Source: Asticcacaulis excentricus CB 48
GTDB taxonomy: Bacteria; Pseudomonadota; Alphaproteobacteria; Caulobacterales; Caulobacteraceae
Reading direction: 5' to 3'
DNA length: 64,000 bases
Assembly: GCF_000175215.2 (NCBI RefSeq)
Contig: NC_014817.1
Location: 1,201,501-1,265,500, forward strand
The notes under the pieces are model-generated. The model was given only the letters and a program-made list of their open reading frames with translations. It was not told the origin of the DNA and made no database searches. Position 1 is the first letter of the stretch, and every line of letters begins with the position of its first letter. Of the stretch, positions 25,784 to 34,672 are shown one piece after another. The translations under genes and the position numbers were made by a program.

Positions 25784-26563
25784 CTATTCCACTTCCATGC
25801 CGCAGCCGCGATCGCCGGGCAGGGGCCACAGCTCCTTGGCGGCCTTGCCCTGCACGTCGCCTCTGGGCGGCTGATGGTTGTCGATCAGGGCATTGGGGCG
25901 TGCCAGCTTGCGCAGACCCGCCGCATTGCCGATGACGACGCGGCTGCCGGTAACGGCGACGCCGTATTTGTCGAGCTGAGCAAAGGCGCGCGACAGGCTT
26001 TCCGGCGTCAGGTCGAGCAGCGAGGCTAATATGCGCTTTTCGTAGAGCAATTCGACGGTGTCGCCACCGCCCTGCCGCACCTGCTGGGTCAGGAGATAGT
26101 TGGCCAGCCGCTCGGTGCCCGACCGCAGCTTATGGTTTTTAATTGTGCGCACGAGCCCGCGATAGCAGCCCGACAGCTCCTGCGCCACGGCGACGGAAAA
26201 GCCGGGGTCTTCGCGCATGGCAGCGCGGAACGTCTCGGCGGGCAGCATGACGATCTGCGAGCGGCTGAGGGTGCGCGCCGCCATCAGGGCCGGGGCGTCG
26301 AGCACCACGGCGGCCAGAATGAAGGTCGAGATGGGCCGCAGCACGGCCAGCGTGCTTTCCTTATCGTGCCAGTGGCCCTGAAGCTCGACCATGCCGTCGA
26401 TCAGGATGTACAGAAAATCGACCGAATCCGCTTCGTAGATGAGGTTGGCCCCGGCGGGGAAGGTCTGCACCAGCGCGCCGCGCGTGATCTGCGCGAAGGC
26501 CTCATCGGAAATGGTCGCCAGCAGTTGCAACTGGCGGATACGGTTGGCGTCGCTTTCCCTCAT
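25784..26563 (-). CDS. Crp/Fnr-family transcriptional regulator
   Basis: 259 residues. N-terminal cyclic-nucleotide-binding-like beta-roll (about residues 15-120, LVQTFPAGANLIYEADSVDFLYILIDG) and C-terminal winged helix (about 150-225) with recognition helix LTPESLSRAFAQLDKYG; the ExxSR pattern is that of FNR/FixK-type DNA readers. It lacks the N-terminal cysteine cluster of FNR, so it does not sense oxygen through an iron-sulfur centre of that kind. It resembles FtrB-like regulators. Upstream of the cbb3 genes on the same strand, it may control them, but I found no perfect TTGAT-N4-ATCAA site. Confidence 0.85.
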   Translation of the reverse strand: MRESDANRIRQLQLLATISDEAFAQITRGALVQTFPAGANLIYEADSVDFLYILIDGMVELQGHWHDKESTLAVLRPISTFILAAVVLDAPALMAARTLSRSQIVMLPAETFRAAMREDPGFSVAVAQELSGCYRGLVRTIKNHKLRSGTERLANYLLTQQVRQGGGDTVELLYEKRILASLLDLTPESLSRAFAQLDKYGVAVTGSRVVIGNAAGLRKLARPNALIDNHQPPRGDVQGKAAKELWPLPGDRGCGMEVE

Positions 26564-26690
26564 GGCGGTGTCCGGCCCTGCCTGTGTCTATTGCCCCTGT
26601 CTCAGGCATCACCTTACAGCCGATTCCGCCGGGTTTGAACCAAAATCGTGCCATAAGCCGTTGTTTTATCGTGGAGTTGCGGGGTCGGGC

Positions 26691-27527
26691 TCAGGCTTTG
26701 AAGGTGTCGCAGGCCTTGGGATCGCCGGACGCATAGCCGGTTTTGAACCAGTAGACCCGTTCCTTCGACGTGCCGTGGGTGAAGGAATCGGGCACGACTT
26801 CGCCGCCGCTGCGCCGTTGCAAGGTGTCGTCGCCGACGGCCGAAGCGGCGTTGAGCGCCTCTTCCAGATCGCCGGCTTCCAGCCAGTGGGCCTGCGCGTC
26901 CGACCGCTTGGCCCACACCCCGGCATAGCAGTCGGCTTGAAGCTCCAGCTTGACCGACAGGGCGTTTGATCCGCGCTCGCTCAGGCGCTGTTGCCTTTGC
27001 TGCACCTCGCCGGACAGGCCGGTGATATTTTGCACATGGTGCCCGACCTCATGGCCGATGACGTAGGCCAGGGCAAAGTCACCCGATGCGCCCAGTTGCT
27101 GCTCCAGCGTGCGGGCAAAGTCGAGATCGAGATAGACCTTGCGGTCGGCGGGGCAATAGAAGGGCCCCATGGCCGACTGCCCAACACCGCACCCCGTCTG
27201 GGTGCCCTGCGTATAGAGGACAAGAGTCGAGGGCTCATAGCCGCTTATGGCCGAGGCCCACACCTCATTGGCCGAGGTGTGCATGACATCGGTAAATTCG
27301 CAGGCCTTGTCACCTTCCGGGCATGCCCCGACTGCGGCCGGACCGGAGGCCTGACCCGACACCTGCGCCGTCTGGCTGAGCAGGGTCTGCGGGTCGATGC
27401 CGAAGACGAAGTAGCCGATCAGGGCCAGCACGATGGCCCCGATACTGCTGCCGCCGATCAGGGCCCCGCCGCCCAGACCGCGCCGATCCTCAACCCCGCT
27501 GCGGCGTCCGCCTTCCCAATCGACCAT
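26691..27527 (-). CDS. Neutral zinc metallopeptidase, YpfJ-like, membrane-anchored
   Basis: 278 residues. A short cytoplasmic start, one membrane helix (about residues 23-45, LIGGSSIGAIVLALIGYFVFG), then a periplasmic metalloprotease domain with the zinc site HEVGHHVQ (about residue 157) and third-ligand region LELQADCYAGVWA. Motifs YTQGTQTGCGVGQSAMGPFYCP and KVYLDLDF are those of the YpfJ/KPN family. Substrate unknown. It stands alone between the Crp/Fnr and TetR genes. Confidence 0.9.
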   Translation of the reverse strand: MVDWEGGRRSGVEDRRGLGGGALIGGSSIGAIVLALIGYFVFGIDPQTLLSQTAQVSGQASGPAAVGACPEGDKACEFTDVMHTSANEVWASAISGYEPSTLVLYTQGTQTGCGVGQSAMGPFYCPADRKVYLDLDFARTLEQQLGASGDFALAYVIGHEVGHHVQNITGLSGEVQQRQQRLSERGSNALSVKLELQADCYAGVWAKRSDAQAHWLEAGDLEEALNAASAVGDDTLQRRSGGEVVPDSFTHGTSKERVYWFKTGYASGDPKACDTFKA

Positions 27528-27600
27528 GATGCCCTGTCCTTGCTATGCTTAACTGAAAGTGTACGCGGCTCTGATAAGAAGACAATACACCTTGGTGGGC

Positions 27601-28284
27601 TCAACCGGCCTTCAGCAGCCCCAGCACCATGTCGAGATGCGCCTTCGACCATTTGCTCAGATCGTATTGCACGCCGCCGCCGATGATCTGGGTCAGCATG
27701 ATCATGATGCCCGGCGCGATGACGATGTCTTCGATACCGGTCAGCCGCTCCAGCGCGTCGGGCGCGAATTCGCCGCGCGCCATGCCGTGCCGGATCAGGT
27801 CGCGCAGGCTCTCGATTTCACCGCCCACCAGCTCCAGCGCATAGAACTGGCCGATTTCGGGCACGCGGTGGCTCTCCGAAATGATCAGTCTGAGGATGCC
27901 CAGCGTATGTTCATCCTGTAGCAGGTTGGCGTAGAAGCGTTCGTGCTCGTGCCGCAACTGGTCCTCGGCGGAGCGTTCGGGGTCCAGTACGAAGTCTGCG
28001 CCTTTGATGGGGTCGGTCACATGACGGGCAACCGCCAGAAACAAATCCGTTTTGGTCGGATAATAGACGTAGATCAGCGCCTTGGAGATGCCGGCGCGTC
28101 GGGCGATGTCCTCAAGTCGTGTCGCCGCAAATCCATGCTGACAGAATTCGTCACGCGCCGCCTCCAGTATTTGACCCGGCCGCAGCGCCTTGGCGCGCTC
28201 GCGGATACCGAGCCGTTTGGCAACGGCTTTCAGACCGCGGGCGCACGCGTCCTCGGCAGGGGCAGTGTGGGGTTTTGGCGGCAT
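27601..28284 (-). CDS. TetR-family repressor of the RND efflux genes
   Basis: 227 residues; helix-turn-helix at about residues 37-83 (RPGQILEAARDEFCQHGFAATRLEDIARRAGISKALIYVYYPTKTDLF, read in parts). The C-terminal domain carries SESHRVPEIGQFYALELV, as in AcrR/NalC-like regulators with a TetR_C_7-type fold. It is divergent from the RND adaptor gene, and a 16-bp palindrome (28309-28324) lies between them. It probably represses both, released by a pump substrate. Confidence 0.9.
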   Translation of the reverse strand: MPPKPHTAPAEDACARGLKAVAKRLGIRERAKALRPGQILEAARDEFCQHGFAATRLEDIARRAGISKALIYVYYPTKTDLFLAVARHVTDPIKGADFVLDPERSAEDQLRHEHERFYANLLQDEHTLGILRLIISESHRVPEIGQFYALELVGGEIESLRDLIRHGMARGEFAPDALERLTGIEDIVIAPGIMIMLTQIIGGGVQYDLSKWSKAHLDMVLGLLKAG

Positions 28285-28308
28285 TGATTATTTTTAATAC
28301 GCTGTTCG

Positions 28309-28324
28309 TTGACTGTTTAGTCAA
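28309..28324. promoter_or_regulatory. Palindromic operator between tetR and RND efflux genes
   Basis: TTGACTGTTTAGTCAA: 6-bp arms TTGACT and AGTCAA around GTTT. It sits 25 bp upstream of the TetR start and 47 bp upstream of the adaptor start. This is a standard TetR-site arrangement; binding is inferred. Confidence 0.65.
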
Positions 28325-28370
28325 TGAAACGATAAGTCTGTCTGGATTACAAGTCTTCAGGATTTCGCCC

Positions 28371-29522
28371 ATGCGCGCTTTTGCCTCGGCTCCTTATGTT
28401 TCGACCGCTTTCAAACGGTCCGCCTCGCGGCTTTTGCTGAGTGGTGTTCTGGCCCTGTCCGTGGCGGCGTGCTCCGGTCAGAAGGGTGAGGCGGAAAAGA
28501 AGCCCGCCGAAGGGGCGCTGGTCGAGGCGACGCTGGCCACCGAAGCCGTGGCCCCACTGGTGATTTCCGGCTCCGGCACGGTGGCCGCCTGGCAGGAAGC
28601 GCCGATCGGGGCTGAGGTCGGGGGTCTGACTGCCACCGCCGTGCTGGCCGACGAAGGGCAGTATGTGCAGCAGGGGCAGCCGTTGCTGAAAATGAACGAT
28701 GCCGTGCTGCGCGCCCAGCTTCAGCAGGCGCAGGCCGGTATCCAGAGCGCCAGAGCGCAGGCCGTTGAGGCCGAGCGCGCCTATCAGCGCTATAAGGAAC
28801 TGTTCGACAAGGGTTATGCCTCGCAATCGGCGCTCGATCAGAAGGAAGCCGCCTACAAGACCGCTCAGGCACAGGTCGCCACTGCCGAGGCGTCTGCGGC
28901 GCAGGCCCAGACCCAGCTCAATCAGACGGTGGTGCGCGCCCCGGTATCGGGCCTGATCACCTCACGCACGGCGGTGGCGGGCCAGATCGTCTCGCCGGGC
29001 ACCGAGCTGTTCCGCATCGTGCGCGACAACCGCATCGAAATGAATATGGAAGTCGTCGAAACCGAGCTGAGCGCCGTCAAAGCCGGTATGGCAGCTACCG
29101 TCACCGGTGAAACCGGTCAGACCGTCACCGGCACAGTCCGGGTAGTCACGCCTGCGGTCAATCAGCAGACACGACTGGGCTATGCCCGCATTAGCATCCC
29201 CGCCGATGCCGGGTTCAAGCCGGGTCAGTTCGCGCGCGCTTCGATCACCGTCGGCGAACAGCCGGCGGTCCTTGTTCCGCAAAAGGCTGTCGTCTATCAG
29301 CAGAACCAGCCTGTGGCCTTCGTGGTCGGAGCTAATAACAAGGTCAGTGGCCGCAGGTTGAAAACCGGCGAACGTCGCGGTGACGCCATTGTGATCGCCA
29401 GCGGCGTCAGTGCCGGTGAAAAGGTGGTGACCAGTGGGGCGGGCTTCCTGGTTGATGGTGACGCCGTGCGCGTGTCCAAAACAACCACACCTGCCGGGGC
29501 TGAAAAGGCCGGGGGCCAGTAA
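28371..29522 (+). CDS. RND efflux periplasmic adaptor (membrane fusion) lipoprotein
   Basis: 383 residues from ATG 28371 with AGGA upstream. The signal sequence ends in a lipobox (ALSVAACSGQ), so it is probably lipid-anchored. Biotinyl-lipoyl halves (AEVGGLTATAVLADEGQYVQQGQ and VVRAPVSGLITSRTAVAGQIV, read in parts) flank an alpha-helical hairpin rich in Ala and Gln. A beta-barrel and membrane-proximal domain follow. Its stop overlaps the pump start by one base (TAATG). No TolC-type gene is in the window, so the outer-membrane partner is encoded elsewhere. Confidence 0.93.
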   Translation: MRAFASAPYVSTAFKRSASRLLLSGVLALSVAACSGQKGEAEKKPAEGALVEATLATEAVAPLVISGSGTVAAWQEAPIGAEVGGLTATAVLADEGQYVQQGQPLLKMNDAVLRAQLQQAQAGIQSARAQAVEAERAYQRYKELFDKGYASQSALDQKEAAYKTAQAQVATAEASAAQAQTQLNQTVVRAPVSGLITSRTAVAGQIVSPGTELFRIVRDNRIEMNMEVVETELSAVKAGMAATVTGETGQTVTGTVRVVTPAVNQQTRLGYARISIPADAGFKPGQFARASITVGEQPAVLVPQKAVVYQQNQPVAFVVGANNKVSGRRLKTGERRGDAIVIASGVSAGEKVVTSGAGFLVDGDAVRVSKTTTPAGAEKAGGQ

Positions 29523-32500
29523 TGAGCAGCCCCGTCACCCCCCCTAATCGCGGCACCATTTCGTCGTGGTCGATCCGCAATCCCATCCCGACGGTGCTGT
29601 TCTTCATCGTCATGACCATTGTCGGATGGGGCGCTTTTCAGGCCCTGCGCATCAACAACTTTCCGGATATCGACCTGCCGGTGGTGACCGCCACCTATGT
29701 GCAGTCAGGGGCGGCCCCGGCGGAACTGGAAACTCAGGTGACGCGCCGCGTCGAAGACGCCGTTTCCGGCATCGGCTCGGTCAAGCACATTACCTCCTAC
29801 GTCAATGACGGGGTGTCCACGACCGCTATCGAATTCCAGTTGGGCGTCGATCTCGAAAAGGCAACCAATGATGTACGCAACGCCGTGGCGCAGATCCGTT
29901 CGGACCTGCCCGCCGACGTGCAGGACCCGATCATCCGCCGCGAAGAGGCGTCGGGTGAAGCGCTGATCAACTACATTATTCGGGGTGACGGCCTGAACCC
30001 GGAACAGTTGTCATGGTTCGTCGATAACGACATTTCCAAGAAGATTCTGGCCAATAAGGGCGTGGCCAAGCTGTCGCGCATCGGCGGGGTCACTCGCGAA
30101 ATTCGTATCCAGCTTGATCCGGCGCGTCTGGCCGGGCAGGGGATCACGGCGGCCGAGGTGTCGAACCAGTTGCGCACCACCAATGTCAACCTGCCCGGCG
30201 GACGGCTTGAGGTCGGTGGTTCTGAGCAGTCGATCCGAACGCTCGGTAATGCCGGTTCGGTCGATGCCCTGCGCGAAACACGTATCGCTTTGTCGAACGG
30301 CGGCTCGGTGCGACTGGGCGATCTGGGGCAGGTGATCGACACTTGGAGCGAACCGCGCGAACGGGCGCGTTTCAATGGCAATGAGGTAGTGGGCTTTGCC
30401 GTCTACCGTTCTATCGGCTCGTCCGAAGTCGATGTGGCCGACTCCGTGCGCAAGTCGATGGACGCCATCCGTAAAGCGCATCCGAACATGGTGATAGAAG
30501 AGGTTACGGCCTCGGTCGATTGGGTCAAAGAAAGCTATCTGGCCTCGATGGAAACCCTGCTGATCGGGGCGGCTCTGGCCGTGTTCGTGGTGTGGCTGTT
30601 CCTGCGCGACCTGCGGGCGACCTTCGTCTCGGCTGTGGCCATGCCCATGTCGCTGTTGCCGACCTTTTTCGTCATGTACGTGATCAATGACTCGTTCAAT
30701 ATCGTGTCGTTGCTGGCTCTGTCGCTGACCATTGGTATTCTGGTCGATGACGCCATCGTGGAAATCGAGAATATTGTCAGACACATACGCGACGGCAAAA
30801 AGCCCTATGACGCCGCTATTGAGGCCGCCGATGAAATCGGTCTGGCGGTGGTGGCGACGACGGCGACCATCATCGCTGTGTTTGCCCCAGTGGGCTTTAT
30901 GCCGGGCATTGTGGGGCAGTTTTTCAAGAGTTTTGCCGTGGCGGCCTGCGTGTCGGTCTTCTTCTCGCTGGTGGTGGCCCGCACCCTGACCCCGCTGATG
31001 GGGGCCTATCTGATGCGCGCCAATCCGGGCAAGGAACACGGCGACCCGTTCTGGATGAAGAGCTATCTGAGCAGCCTGAGGTGGGGGCTTGAGAGCCCCT
31101 TATACTGGCGCACGCTTTTGTGGACGGTCGGGATCACCGTCGGCGCTGTGCTGCTTTTGATCGGCGCGGCAGAGTTTGTCAGCAAGGGTGCGGGTTTGAT
31201 GACCGGCATCGTCGGGCTGGGTGTGCTGGTTATCGGTCTGGGGCTGGGCCTTATCAGCGGGCGCGCCGTGGTGCACGCGCGCTGGCCGCTGGGGCTGATG
31301 TTGCTGGGCTTTGCGGCGTTGGCCCTGCTGATTCTGGCCGGACCGTTTATGCCGCCCCCGCCGTCTGCGCCCGCCGCACCGCCGAAGGGTACAGGTGACT
31401 TTATTGGAGCCGGTATCGGCTTTGCCATCTTCGCGGCTCTGGCCTATGGCGTGTGGACGTTGCTGCGTAAACACGGCGGCGACGGGCTGAAGATGCGCTG
31501 GGGCATATTGATGGCCGGTATCGGCTTCTTCGTCCTGTCGATCTTTATTTCCAGCAAGCTGCCGGGTGAGTTCATACCGGTCGGTGATAATGGCCGCTCC
31601 TTCCTGTCCATTGAAATGCCGCCGGGTACGCGTCTGGATGAAACCGACGCCGTAGTCGTCTCGATCATGGACGAGCTAAAAAAGCGTCCGGAGGTCAAGA
31701 GCGCTTTTGCTTCGGTCGATCTGCGCAACGCCAGCCTGACCATCAACCTGATCCCGCGCCATGAGCGCAAGCTGACGCAGCAGCAATTCGAGTCTGATTT
31801 CAATGCCTATGTGGCGCGTTATCCGGGTGTGCGGGCGTCGTTTGGGCAGGAAGGCGGCGGGGGTGGTGTCATCTCCTTCACGCTGGCGTCTGACGATCCG
31901 ATTGCGCTGGAGCGCGCGTCGCGTGAACTTGAGCGTCAGATGCGCGGCCTGTCTAGCCTGCGCAACGTCTTCTCGACATCCAACCTGTCGCGTCCTGAAG
32001 TGCTGGTGACGCCAAAGCCGGATCAGGCGGCGCTGATGGGCGTGTCGTCGCAGGCCATTTCTCAGGCGGCGCGTGTGGCTACTGTGGGCGACTTCGACCA
32101 GATTCTGGCTAAGTACAATATCGGTGACCGTCAGGTGCCGATCCGCGTCCTTATGGATACGCAGGCGCGTACCGCTGTGGAGACGCTGGCGGAACTGAAG
32201 GTGCCGACCAATACGGGCGTGCCTGTGCCGCTGGAGGCCGTCGCCGATGTGCGCTTCGGCTCCGGTCCGATCCAGATCACGCGCATTGACCGTTCGCGCA
32301 CTGCGACGGTGAAGGCCAACCTGCCCGAAGGCGTGCCCGCGGGTATCGCGCAGGACGCCGTGCGCAACCTGCCGATCATGAAGAACCTGCCTGCGGGCGT
32401 GCAGGAGCTGGTCACCGGCGATCAGGAAAGTCAGGCCGAAATGGCGACCGGCTTCATGGTGGCTATCGGCACAGGTATCATGCTGATGTATGTGGTGCTG

Positions 32501-33010
32501 GTCCTCCTGTTCCGCAGCTTCACCATCCCCATCACCATCCTGACGGCTCTGCCGCTCAGCTTTGGCGGGGCCTTCTTCCTGCTGCTGATCACCGGCAAGT
32601 CGCTGTCCATGCCCGCCCTGATTGGCCTGATCATGCTGACCGGCATTGCGGCCAAGAACTCGATCCTGCTGGTCGAATACGCGCTGGAGGCCATCAATCG
32701 CGGCATGCCACGCATGGACGCCCTGATGGATGCGGCGCATAAGCGGGCGCGGCCCATCTTGATGACCACCGTGGCCATGGGGGCGGGCATGTTGCCCATC
32801 GCCATCGGCTGGGGTGCCGACGTGGCCTTCCGCGCGCCCATGGCCATTGCGGTCATCGGCGGTCTGATTACGTCCACGCTTTTGTCGCTGCTGTTCGTGC
32901 CGGTGGCCTATACGCTGGTCGATGACTTCGCGCAGTTTCTGGGGCGGCATACAAAGAAGTATTTCCGCGCGCAGAAGGAAAGCGATCCGGAAATCGTGGC
33001 CGGAGAATAG
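29522..33010 (+). CDS. RND (HAE1-type) efflux pump with extra membrane segments
   Basis: 1162 residues, about 120 longer than AcrB-like pumps. The core is normal: N-terminal helix, porter domains, the proton-relay aspartates in TM4 (LTIGILVDDAIVEIEN) and the lysine in TM10 (TGIAAKNSILLVEYALEA). Between TM6 and the second porter half (about residues 525-655) there is an insertion with roughly four extra hydrophobic helices and a proline-rich loop (GPFMPPPPSAPAAPPKG). The adaptor gene is directly upstream and translationally coupled. Drug or metabolite export is the expected role; substrate unknown. Confidence 0.94.
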   Translation: MSSPVTPPNRGTISSWSIRNPIPTVLFFIVMTIVGWGAFQALRINNFPDIDLPVVTATYVQSGAAPAELETQVTRRVEDAVSGIGSVKHITSYVNDGVSTTAIEFQLGVDLEKATNDVRNAVAQIRSDLPADVQDPIIRREEASGEALINYIIRGDGLNPEQLSWFVDNDISKKILANKGVAKLSRIGGVTREIRIQLDPARLAGQGITAAEVSNQLRTTNVNLPGGRLEVGGSEQSIRTLGNAGSVDALRETRIALSNGGSVRLGDLGQVIDTWSEPRERARFNGNEVVGFAVYRSIGSSEVDVADSVRKSMDAIRKAHPNMVIEEVTASVDWVKESYLASMETLLIGAALAVFVVWLFLRDLRATFVSAVAMPMSLLPTFFVMYVINDSFNIVSLLALSLTIGILVDDAIVEIENIVRHIRDGKKPYDAAIEAADEIGLAVVATTATIIAVFAPVGFMPGIVGQFFKSFAVAACVSVFFSLVVARTLTPLMGAYLMRANPGKEHGDPFWMKSYLSSLRWGLESPLYWRTLLWTVGITVGAVLLLIGAAEFVSKGAGLMTGIVGLGVLVIGLGLGLISGRAVVHARWPLGLMLLGFAALALLILAGPFMPPPPSAPAAPPKGTGDFIGAGIGFAIFAALAYGVWTLLRKHGGDGLKMRWGILMAGIGFFVLSIFISSKLPGEFIPVGDNGRSFLSIEMPPGTRLDETDAVVVSIMDELKKRPEVKSAFASVDLRNASLTINLIPRHERKLTQQQFESDFNAYVARYPGVRASFGQEGGGGGVISFTLASDDPIALERASRELERQMRGLSSLRNVFSTSNLSRPEVLVTPKPDQAALMGVSSQAISQAARVATVGDFDQILAKYNIGDRQVPIRVLMDTQARTAVETLAELKVPTNTGVPVPLEAVADVRFGSGPIQITRIDRSRTATVKANLPEGVPAGIAQDAVRNLPIMKNLPAGVQELVTGDQESQAEMATGFMVAIGTGIMLMYVVLVLLFRSFTIPITILTALPLSFGGAFFLLLITGKSLSMPALIGLIMLTGIAAKNSILLVEYALEAINRGMPRMDALMDAAHKRARPILMTTVAMGAGMLPIAIGWGADVAFRAPMAIAVIGGLITSTLLSLLFVPVAYTLVDDFAQFLGRHTKKYFRAQKESDPEIVAGE

Positions 33011-33496
33011 GTGTCCGACGATTCCGACACCGTGCGAGTTGTCGCTACGTCAAGAGTTGCCGATGCTCTGCGCGTTCATTGTGAGCTGAGTTTTGATCCG
33101 GCGGACTATCCGTATTCCGGTCCGTTGGCACCCTGCGCGCTCGACATGACGTTATACGACAGACCTGCCTGTGAACTGCACAGGATGGTTGAAAAGGTTG
33201 GCAAACGTGTCGTCTTCGAAAGGTTTGATGCTCTGGATAATCGGGTTCCGGAAATCGGGAGGACCTATTTCTACAGAGGGTACTGGATTCCAGAGTTTCT
33301 GGAAGCTGCCTTGGATAGAGAGGCGGAGTGGAGCCTGAGGGACTATCCCGATAACGGTGACCATGACCATAGCCTGTTCACCTGGGATACGATTGCCACC
33401 TATGCCGACAATAAACAGGGTTACTTCAATGAACGCCACGGTTGGGTGACGATTGAGGCCTATGCACAGTTTATCAAGAGCGATCTGTCCGCCTGA
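33011..33496 (+). CDS. Hypothetical protein directly behind the RND pump
   Basis: 161 residues starting GTG immediately after the pump stop (TAG then GTG). Acidic and aromatic-rich (RTYFYRGYWIPEF, DNGDHDHSLFTWD), without signal peptide or membrane helix, so cytosolic. Codon choice looks less GC-biased than the neighbours. No family recognised. The zero-base junction suggests coupling to the pump, but the absence of a distinct ribosome site means a downstream start is possible. Confidence 0.6.
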   Translation: MSDDSDTVRVVATSRVADALRVHCELSFDPADYPYSGPLAPCALDMTLYDRPACELHRMVEKVGKRVVFERFDALDNRVPEIGRTYFYRGYWIPEFLEAALDREAEWSLRDYPDNGDHDHSLFTWDTIATYADNKQGYFNERHGWVTIEAYAQFIKSDLSA

Positions 33497-33529
33497 GAGA
33501 GCCGCGCAGCCTGTAAACCTGGGTGCAGA

Positions 33530-33558
33530 CCTCCTCCCCTGCAAAGCGGGGGAGGAGG
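33530..33558. terminator. GC-rich hairpin between convergent genes
   Basis: CCTCCTCCCC and GGGGAGGAGG arms (perfect, 10 bp) with a 9-base spacer, between the end of the plus-strand hypothetical gene and the aroB stop. No U-run on either side. Possible bidirectional terminator, or another member of the CTCCC-type repeat group. Confidence 0.45.
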
Positions 33559-33559
33559 G

Positions 33560-34672
33560 TTACGCGCTGGCCCCGTCGGATATTAGAAAGTCGCGGATCG
33601 AGTCGGCGGAGACATCCTTGGCCACAAAGGCTTCACCGATCCCCTTAACCAGCACAAAGACCAGCTTGCCGCCTTCGGCCTTCTTGTCGTGGCCCATATG
33701 GCGGATCAGGGTGTCGGCGTCGAACGCGGCGTTGCGGATTTGCGTCATCTGCGTCGGCAGGCCCGCGGCAGCAATGGCGGCCACGGCGCGGTCGGCCTCG
33801 GCCTGAGAGCACAGGCCCATTCGCGCAGAATAGCGGAAAGCCATACCCATGCCGATGGCCACGGCTTCGCCATGCAGCAGGGTGTCGCCAAAGCCCAGTT
33901 CGGCCTCCAGCGCGTGACCAAAGGTGTGTCCCAGATTGAGCAGAGCGCGTTGCCCGCCTTCGCGTTCATCGGCGGCGACAATCTCGGCCTTCATCTCGAC
34001 CGAGCGGGCGACGGCGCGCTCAATGGCCGTCGGTTCCAGCGCCAGCACGGCCTGATCATTCGCCTCCAGCCACTCAAAAAAAGCTTTGTCGCCCAGCAGG
34101 CCGTACTTAATTACCTCGGCATAGCCGCAGCGGATTTCGCGCGCCGGCAGGGTAGCCAGCACGTCGAGATCGCACAGGACCAGACGCGGCTGATGGAAGG
34201 CCCCGATCAGGTTCTTGCCCTTCGGGTGGTCAATGGCCGTCTTGCCGCCGACGCTGGAATCGACCTGCGCCAGTACGGTGGTGGGGATCTGCACGAAGTC
34301 GATACCGCGCATATAGATGGCGGCCGCAAAGCCGGTCAGGTCGCCAATGACGCCACCGCCCAGCGCGATAATCACGTCCTTGCGGTCCAGACCCGCCTCG
34401 ACCAGACCGTCGGTCAGGGCCTTCAGACCCTCCCACGACTTGGTTTCTTCCCCTGCGGGCAGGGTCAGGATCTGCGCGGCAATGCCTTCGGCCTCCAGCA
34501 CCTCTTTGAGGCGTACCGCGTGCAGCGGCCCCACATGGGTGTCGGTGACGATCAGGGTGCGGCGGTTTTTCAGGAAGGGGAGGACGCGACGACCGGCCGA
34601 CGCGATCAGGCCGGTGCCGACCTCGACCTCATAGGGGCGGAAATCGCCGCCGGAGACAGGGAGTGCGGGCAT
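33560..34672 (-). CDS. aroB: 3-dehydroquinate synthase
   Basis: 370 residues. The NAD and metal-binding signatures are present: IIALGGGVIGDLTGFAAAIYMRG (read in parts), AQVDSSVGGKTAIDHPKGKNLIGAFHQP, and the zinc-ligand His region LNLGHTFGHALE. It converts DAHP to 3-dehydroquinate, the second shikimate-pathway step. The start overlaps the aroK stop by one base (TAATG), the usual aroKB operon. Confidence 0.96.
   Translation of the reverse strand: MPALPVSGGDFRPYEVEVGTGLIASAGRRVLPFLKNRRTLIVTDTHVGPLHAVRLKEVLEAEGIAAQILTLPAGEETKSWEGLKALTDGLVEAGLDRKDVIIALGGGVIGDLTGFAAAIYMRGIDFVQIPTTVLAQVDSSVGGKTAIDHPKGKNLIGAFHQPRLVLCDLDVLATLPAREIRCGYAEVIKYGLLGDKAFFEWLEANDQAVLALEPTAIERAVARSVEMKAEIVAADEREGGQRALLNLGHTFGHALEAELGFGDTLLHGEAVAIGMGMAFRYSARMGLCSQAEADRAVAAIAAAGLPTQMTQIRNAAFDADTLIRHMGHDKKAEGGKLVFVLVKGIGEAFVAKDVSADSIRDFLISDGASA

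Noticed and set aside
25744..25785. TTGATCAA and TTGATATTTGATAA considered as FNR/FixK boxes
   Set aside because: Neither fits TTGAT-N4-ATCAA: the first has no spacer and the second matches only two of five right-half bases.
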